Positions 61,314 through 64,000 of a stretch of DNA of 64,000 nt are shown piece after piece (position 1 is the first letter of the stretch; every line of letters starts with the position of its first letter). The stretch spans positions 496,001 through 560,000 of the forward strand of contig NC_017583.1 of NCBI RefSeq assembly GCF_000184345.1. The letters run 5' to 3'. The position numbers and the translations under genes are program-made. The notes under the pieces are model-generated. The model had not been told where the DNA came from, made no database searches, and saw nothing but the letters and a program-made list of their open reading frames with translations. This stretch comes from Spirochaeta thermophila DSM 6578. Lineage in GTDB: Bacteria; Spirochaetota; Spirochaetia; Winmispirales; Winmispiraceae.

Positions 61314-61884
61314 TGCGCTTCTCTACCTCGGACCTTCGCACCTCGCGTTCGCCTTCTTCCTGGGGCTCTCCCTCCTGTTCTCCGGTGTCTCCCGTGTGAG
61401 GGATGCGTTCTTCCTGGGCGGGGTGGTCACGGGTCTCCTGCTCCTCGCCGGGCTCTACCAGTATGCCCTCGAGCGGTGGGTCCTCTCGGCCCTGGATGTG
61501 CGGGCCTTCAGGCTCATGGGGTTCCTTCTCGGGTTCGGAGGCGTGCTCGTGCTCCTTTTCCAGATCCTCAGGTATCTCGCGCCGGGAGAGGACGATCGGT
61601 GGCTCGAACTGGTGATGCGTGGCGATCTCGTGGCGCTGGTGCTCGGCGGGGTGCTCGTGGTGCTCGAGGGTGAGGGGTCGCTCGGCTGGTCGCTCTGGGG
61701 GCTCCTCTGGGCGGGTGTGGGGTTCGCCGCAGGGCTCCTCTTCTACGTGGGGATCCTTCACCGGGTGGAGGGGCCGGAGGTGCCCGGGCCGCTCAGGGGG
61801 CTTCCGGTGCGGGCGGTCTGTGCGGGTCTCGTGGCCTTGGTGGTCGAGGTGACGGGGTACGCTCTGTACCCTCTGTTCGTATAG
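61303..61884 (+). CDS. rnfA: RnfA-like membrane subunit lacking conserved cysteines
   Basis: A 193-residue six-helix protein, exactly the usual RnfA length. Similarity runs throughout: AFAFFLGLSLLFSGVSR aligns with the canonical VKFLGLCPFMGVSK region, then FRLMGFLLGFGGVLVLLFQIL and GVGFAAGLLFYVGILHRV...VPGPLRG. The first conserved Cys is Ser23, and the NCAVLG block aligns with LVALVLGGVL without Cys; the single Cys in the protein is near 176. ATG 61303 has GGGAGGG 6 nt upstream. No rnfB gene follows; ribD begins 9 bp after the stop. Confidence 0.83.
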   Translation: MPADALLYLGPSHLAFAFFLGLSLLFSGVSRVRDAFFLGGVVTGLLLLAGLYQYALERWVLSALDVRAFRLMGFLLGFGGVLVLLFQILRYLAPGEDDRWLELVMRGDLVALVLGGVLVVLEGEGSLGWSLWGLLWAGVGFAAGLLFYVGILHRVEGPEVPGPLRGLPVRAVCAGLVALVVEVTGYALYPLFV

Positions 61885-61893
61885 GAGGTTGGT

Positions 61894-62982
61894 GTGGCGG
61901 AGCGTGATGTGGTGTTCATGAGACGGGCACTCGCCCTCGCACGGAGGGCCGAGGGGCGGACGTCGCCCAATCCCATGGTGGGTGCCGTGGTCGTGAAGGA
62001 TGGGCGCGTGGTGGGTGAGGGTTTCCACGAGCGGGCCGGGCTCCCTCATGCCGAGGTGACGGCCCTCTCCGAGGCGGGGGGGGAGGCGCGGGGTGCGGAG
62101 ATGTACGTGACCCTCGAGCCGTGCTGTCACTGGGGGAGGACCCCGCCGTGTACGGATGCGATCCTCAAGGCCGGGGTGCGGAGGGTGGTGGTGGCGTGCA
62201 GGGACCCGAATCCGCAGGTGGCGGGCAAGGGGCTTTCGATCCTCGCCGAAGCGGGGGTGGAGGTGGAGGTGGGGGTGCTCTCCCGGGAGGCGCGGTGGCT
62301 CAACAGGGGGTTCATCTCGAGGATGGAGCGGGGGAGGCCGTGGGTGGTGGCCAAGGTGGCCGCCTCTCTCGATGGGAGGATCGCCCTGCCGGATGGACGT
62401 TCGAAGTGGATCACGGGTGAGGCGTCCCGACGCGAGGTGCACCGGTTGCGCGCGGGGAGCGATGTGCTCGTCACGGGGATCGGCACGGTGCTGGCCGACG
62501 ATCCGGCCTTCACGGTGCGGGTTCCGGTGGGGGAAGGGCGGGATCCCGGGGTGGTGGTGTTGGATACACGGGGAAGGCTCCCGGTGGGGGCCCGGGTCGT
62601 ACGGGAGGGTACGGTGGTGATGGTGGGGCCGGGGGTGGATGAGGGTTGGCGCGGGGAGATGGAGAGGCGAGGGGTGCGGGTGGTGGAGATGGGGGTCAGG
62701 GGGGAGAGGGTGGATGTGGAGGCGGTGTGTGCGTGGCTTGGGCAGGAGGGGGTGAATGTCGTGATGGTGGAGGCGGGGGCCGGGGTGACGGGGGCGTTCC
62801 TCGAGGCGGGGGTGGTGGATGAGCTGGTGGTGTTCGTGGCGCCGAGGGTCCTGGGTGAGGGAAGGGGATGGGTGGAGGGGCGTGTGCTGGAGGGGTTGGG
62901 GGAACGGGAGTGGGAGGTGCGTGAGGTGCGGGGGGTGGGGGAGGATGCGGTGGTGCGGTGCGTGCGGCGGGGGTGGGTGTAG
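61894..62982 (+). CDS. ribD: Bifunctional riboflavin deaminase/reductase
   Basis: Makes 5-amino-6-ribitylamino-uracil phosphate from the GTP cyclohydrolase II product, in two steps. The N-terminal deaminase domain has the zinc motif HAEVTAL (near 50) and PCCHWGRTPPC (near 76-86). The C-terminal reductase domain begins near 145 (VVAKVAASLDGRIALPDGRSKWITG) with DVLVTGIGTVLADDPAFTVR. A 362-residue protein of normal length. GTG 61894 follows ATAGGAGGTT. The 3' half is very G-rich with skewed codons. Operon with ribE; probably also read from the rnf side. Confidence 0.94.
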   Translation: MAERDVVFMRRALALARRAEGRTSPNPMVGAVVVKDGRVVGEGFHERAGLPHAEVTALSEAGGEARGAEMYVTLEPCCHWGRTPPCTDAILKAGVRRVVVACRDPNPQVAGKGLSILAEAGVEVEVGVLSREARWLNRGFISRMERGRPWVVAKVAASLDGRIALPDGRSKWITGEASRREVHRLRAGSDVLVTGIGTVLADDPAFTVRVPVGEGRDPGVVVLDTRGRLPVGARVVREGTVVMVGPGVDEGWRGEMERRGVRVVEMGVRGERVDVEAVCAWLGQEGVNVVMVEAGAGVTGAFLEAGVVDELVVFVAPRVLGEGRGWVEGRVLEGLGEREWEVREVRGVGEDAVVRCVRRGWV

Positions 62983-63006
62983 GAGTCTTGTACGAGGAGG
63001 GGTACG

Positions 63007-63648
63007 GTGTTCACAGGTATCGTTCGTGAGATCGGTGTGGTGCGGGAGGTGAGGAGGGAGGGGGGAGGGCTGGTGGTGCGGGTGGAGGGGCCGGGGGTGG
63101 TGGGGGTGTTGGAGGTAGGGGCGAGTGTGGCGGTGGACGGGGTGTGCCTCACGGTCACGGCCCTGGATGAGCGTACGTTCCGTGCGGACGTGAGCTACGA
63201 GACGGCGGCGCGGAGTACGCTGGGGGGGGTGCGCGTGGGGAGGAGGGTGAACCTGGAGCCGGCGTTGGCGGTGGGCGAGCGGTTGGGGGGGCATCTGGTG
63301 TCGGGGCACGTGGATGGTGTGGGGCGGGTGATGGTGCGGGAGCGACGGAGCGGGGGGGAGTACTTCGCCGTCTGGGTACCGCCGGAGCTGAGGAAATACA
63401 TCGCTCCCAAGGCCTCGGTGGCGGTCGACGGTGTCAGCCTCACCGTTGCCGAGAAACTCCCCGAAGGGTTCAGTGTGGTCGTCATTCCCCATACCCTTGC
63501 GGTCACCACCCTCTCGGATCGACGCCAGGGAGAGCCGGTGAACCTCGAGTGCGACATCCTCGCCAAGTACGTGGAGAGCCTCCTCCTCGAGGGAGGCTCG
63601 GGCACGGGCGGCCTCACCATCGAACGGCTCCGCGACCTCGGGTTCTAG
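63007..63648 (+). CDS. ribE: Riboflavin synthase (alpha subunit)
   Basis: Dismutates two 6,7-dimethyl-8-ribityllumazines to riboflavin. A 213-residue protein with the two lumazine-binding repeats: N-terminal FTGIVREIGVV with DGVCLTVTAL and the second copy VDGVSLTVAEKLPEGFSV; SGHVDGVGRVM and VVIPHTLAVTTLSDRRQGEPVNLECD are typical. GTG start after GAGGAGGGGTACG. It belongs to the ribD-ribE-ribB cluster. No FMN riboswitch is seen ahead of ribD or between these genes. Confidence 0.94.
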   Translation: MFTGIVREIGVVREVRREGGGLVVRVEGPGVVGVLEVGASVAVDGVCLTVTALDERTFRADVSYETAARSTLGGVRVGRRVNLEPALAVGERLGGHLVSGHVDGVGRVMVRERRSGGEYFAVWVPPELRKYIAPKASVAVDGVSLTVAEKLPEGFSVVVIPHTLAVTTLSDRRQGEPVNLECDILAKYVESLLLEGGSGTGGLTIERLRDLGF

Positions 63649-63718
63649 ACGTACCTCCCTTTTCGATACAAAAGGATTGGAGTATTATAGACCACAGAAC
63701 GAGGAGTGAGGGACGAAC

Positions 63719-64000
63719 ATGGCGAGTGAAGAGACGCATGACATATTCGCCTCGATCGAGGAGGCCATAGAGGAATTCCGGGCGGGCCGCCCTCTCGTGG
63801 TGGTCGACGATGAGGAGCGGGAGAACGAGGGTGACGTGATCGTGGCGGCCGAAAAGATCACCCCCGAGCTCGTGAACTTCATGGCCAAGGAGGCCCGGGG
63901 CCTCATCTGTGTGGCCATCACCGAGGAGCGGGCCAAGGAGCTCGATCTCGAGCCCATGACGCCGGAGAACGAGGACACCCTGGAGACGGCCTTCACCGTG
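63719..64000 (+). CDS. ribB: 3,4-dihydroxy-2-butanone 4-phosphate synthase (RibB or RibBA), 5' part only
   Basis: The first 94 codons of an enzyme that turns ribulose 5-phosphate into the four-carbon precursor of lumazine; the gene runs off the window. Family text: IEEAIEEFRAGRPLVVVDDEERENEGDVIVAAE with the acidic metal and substrate site, then FMAKEARGLICVAIT. In many bacteria this domain is fused to GTP cyclohydrolase II; the end is not visible, so that cannot be told. ATG follows GAGGAGTGAGGGACGAAC. A TATTAT -10-like hexamer lies at 63683-63688. Confidence 0.9.
   Translation, partial: MASEETHDIFASIEEAIEEFRAGRPLVVVDDEERENEGDVIVAAEKITPELVNFMAKEARGLICVAITEERAKELDLEPMTPENEDTLETAFTV

Noticed and set aside
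61860-61900. FMN riboswitch ahead of ribD
   Set aside because: Only 9 bp separates rnfA and ribD; no RFN-element sequence blocks are visible there or before ribE/ribB.
61159-63492. 777-codon antisense frame over rnfE to ribE
   Set aside because: Pro/His/Arg-rich translation, a product of the G-rich sense strand, opposite well-conserved RnfA, RibD and RibE.

Overview
The window looks like chromosomal DNA of a GC-rich thermophilic spirochaete of the Spirochaeta/Winmispira thermophila type. This is an inference from gene content: a class I lysyl-tRNA synthetase, pyruvate phosphate dikinase, rubrerythrin and rubredoxin for anaerobic oxygen defence, sugar and uronate catabolism, an acetyl-xylan-esterase-type enzyme, and a lax lipobox. 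Coding density is high, and most starts carry GGAGG-type ribosome binding sites.

Layout. 0.2-5.2 kb: lipoprotein, two tail-to-tail GT-B glycosyltransferase-like genes, a SEC-C protein and a sigma-70-family factor. 5.3-8.9 kb: ppdK with its own promoter and terminator, then an endonuclease III-like glycosylase. 9-11.3 kb: uxuB-uxaC uronate operon. 11.3-15.4 kb: lipB, a class I lysS that may be read from a near-leaderless mRNA, and a PHP protein ending inside a GT-B fold. 15.4-23.6 kb: an L-fucose/D-arabinose locus (PfkB kinase, FucU, RbsACB-type ABC transporter, LacI regulator, FucI) with two identical cre-like operators. 23.7-28.6 kb: small unknown gene, two GGDEF/EAL proteins and a G-rich hypothetical. 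28.7-32.1 kb: DUF2400 protein, rubrerythrin, rubredoxin, ArsC, CE7 esterase, tRNA(CAU). 32.1-36.9 kb: IS cluster flanking a porin-like gene. 37-40.8 kb: valS and a Gfo/Idh/MocA oxidoreductase. 40.8-48.2 kb: a P19/FTR1-type iron-uptake operon with DUF2318, two FtsX-type permeases, an ABC ATPase and an FMN-binding lipoprotein. 48.2-52.4 kb: two SDRs, a TetR regulator, an M28-like peptidase and a cyclophilin-like protein. 52.4-55.9 kb: an AT-rich tetR remnant and a nested IS (IS256 type inside a second copy of the 32-kb IS). 55.9-64 kb: DUF212 protein, unknown membrane protein, rnfC-D-G-E-A, then ribD-ribE-ribB.

The most unusual system is the Rnf-like cluster. The gene order and folds are those of Rnf, and RnfC keeps both 4Fe-4S motifs. 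By eye, however, the flavinylation threonines of RnfD and RnfG, the four membrane cysteines of RnfA/RnfE and the glycine-rich nucleotide loop of RnfC are all replaced, and no rnfB follows. An unrecognised 486-residue membrane protein is translationally coupled to it. This suggests an Rnf-derived complex with altered or lost electron-transfer chemistry.

All family assignments and comparisons with canonical proteins are from memory and direct reading; no searches were run.
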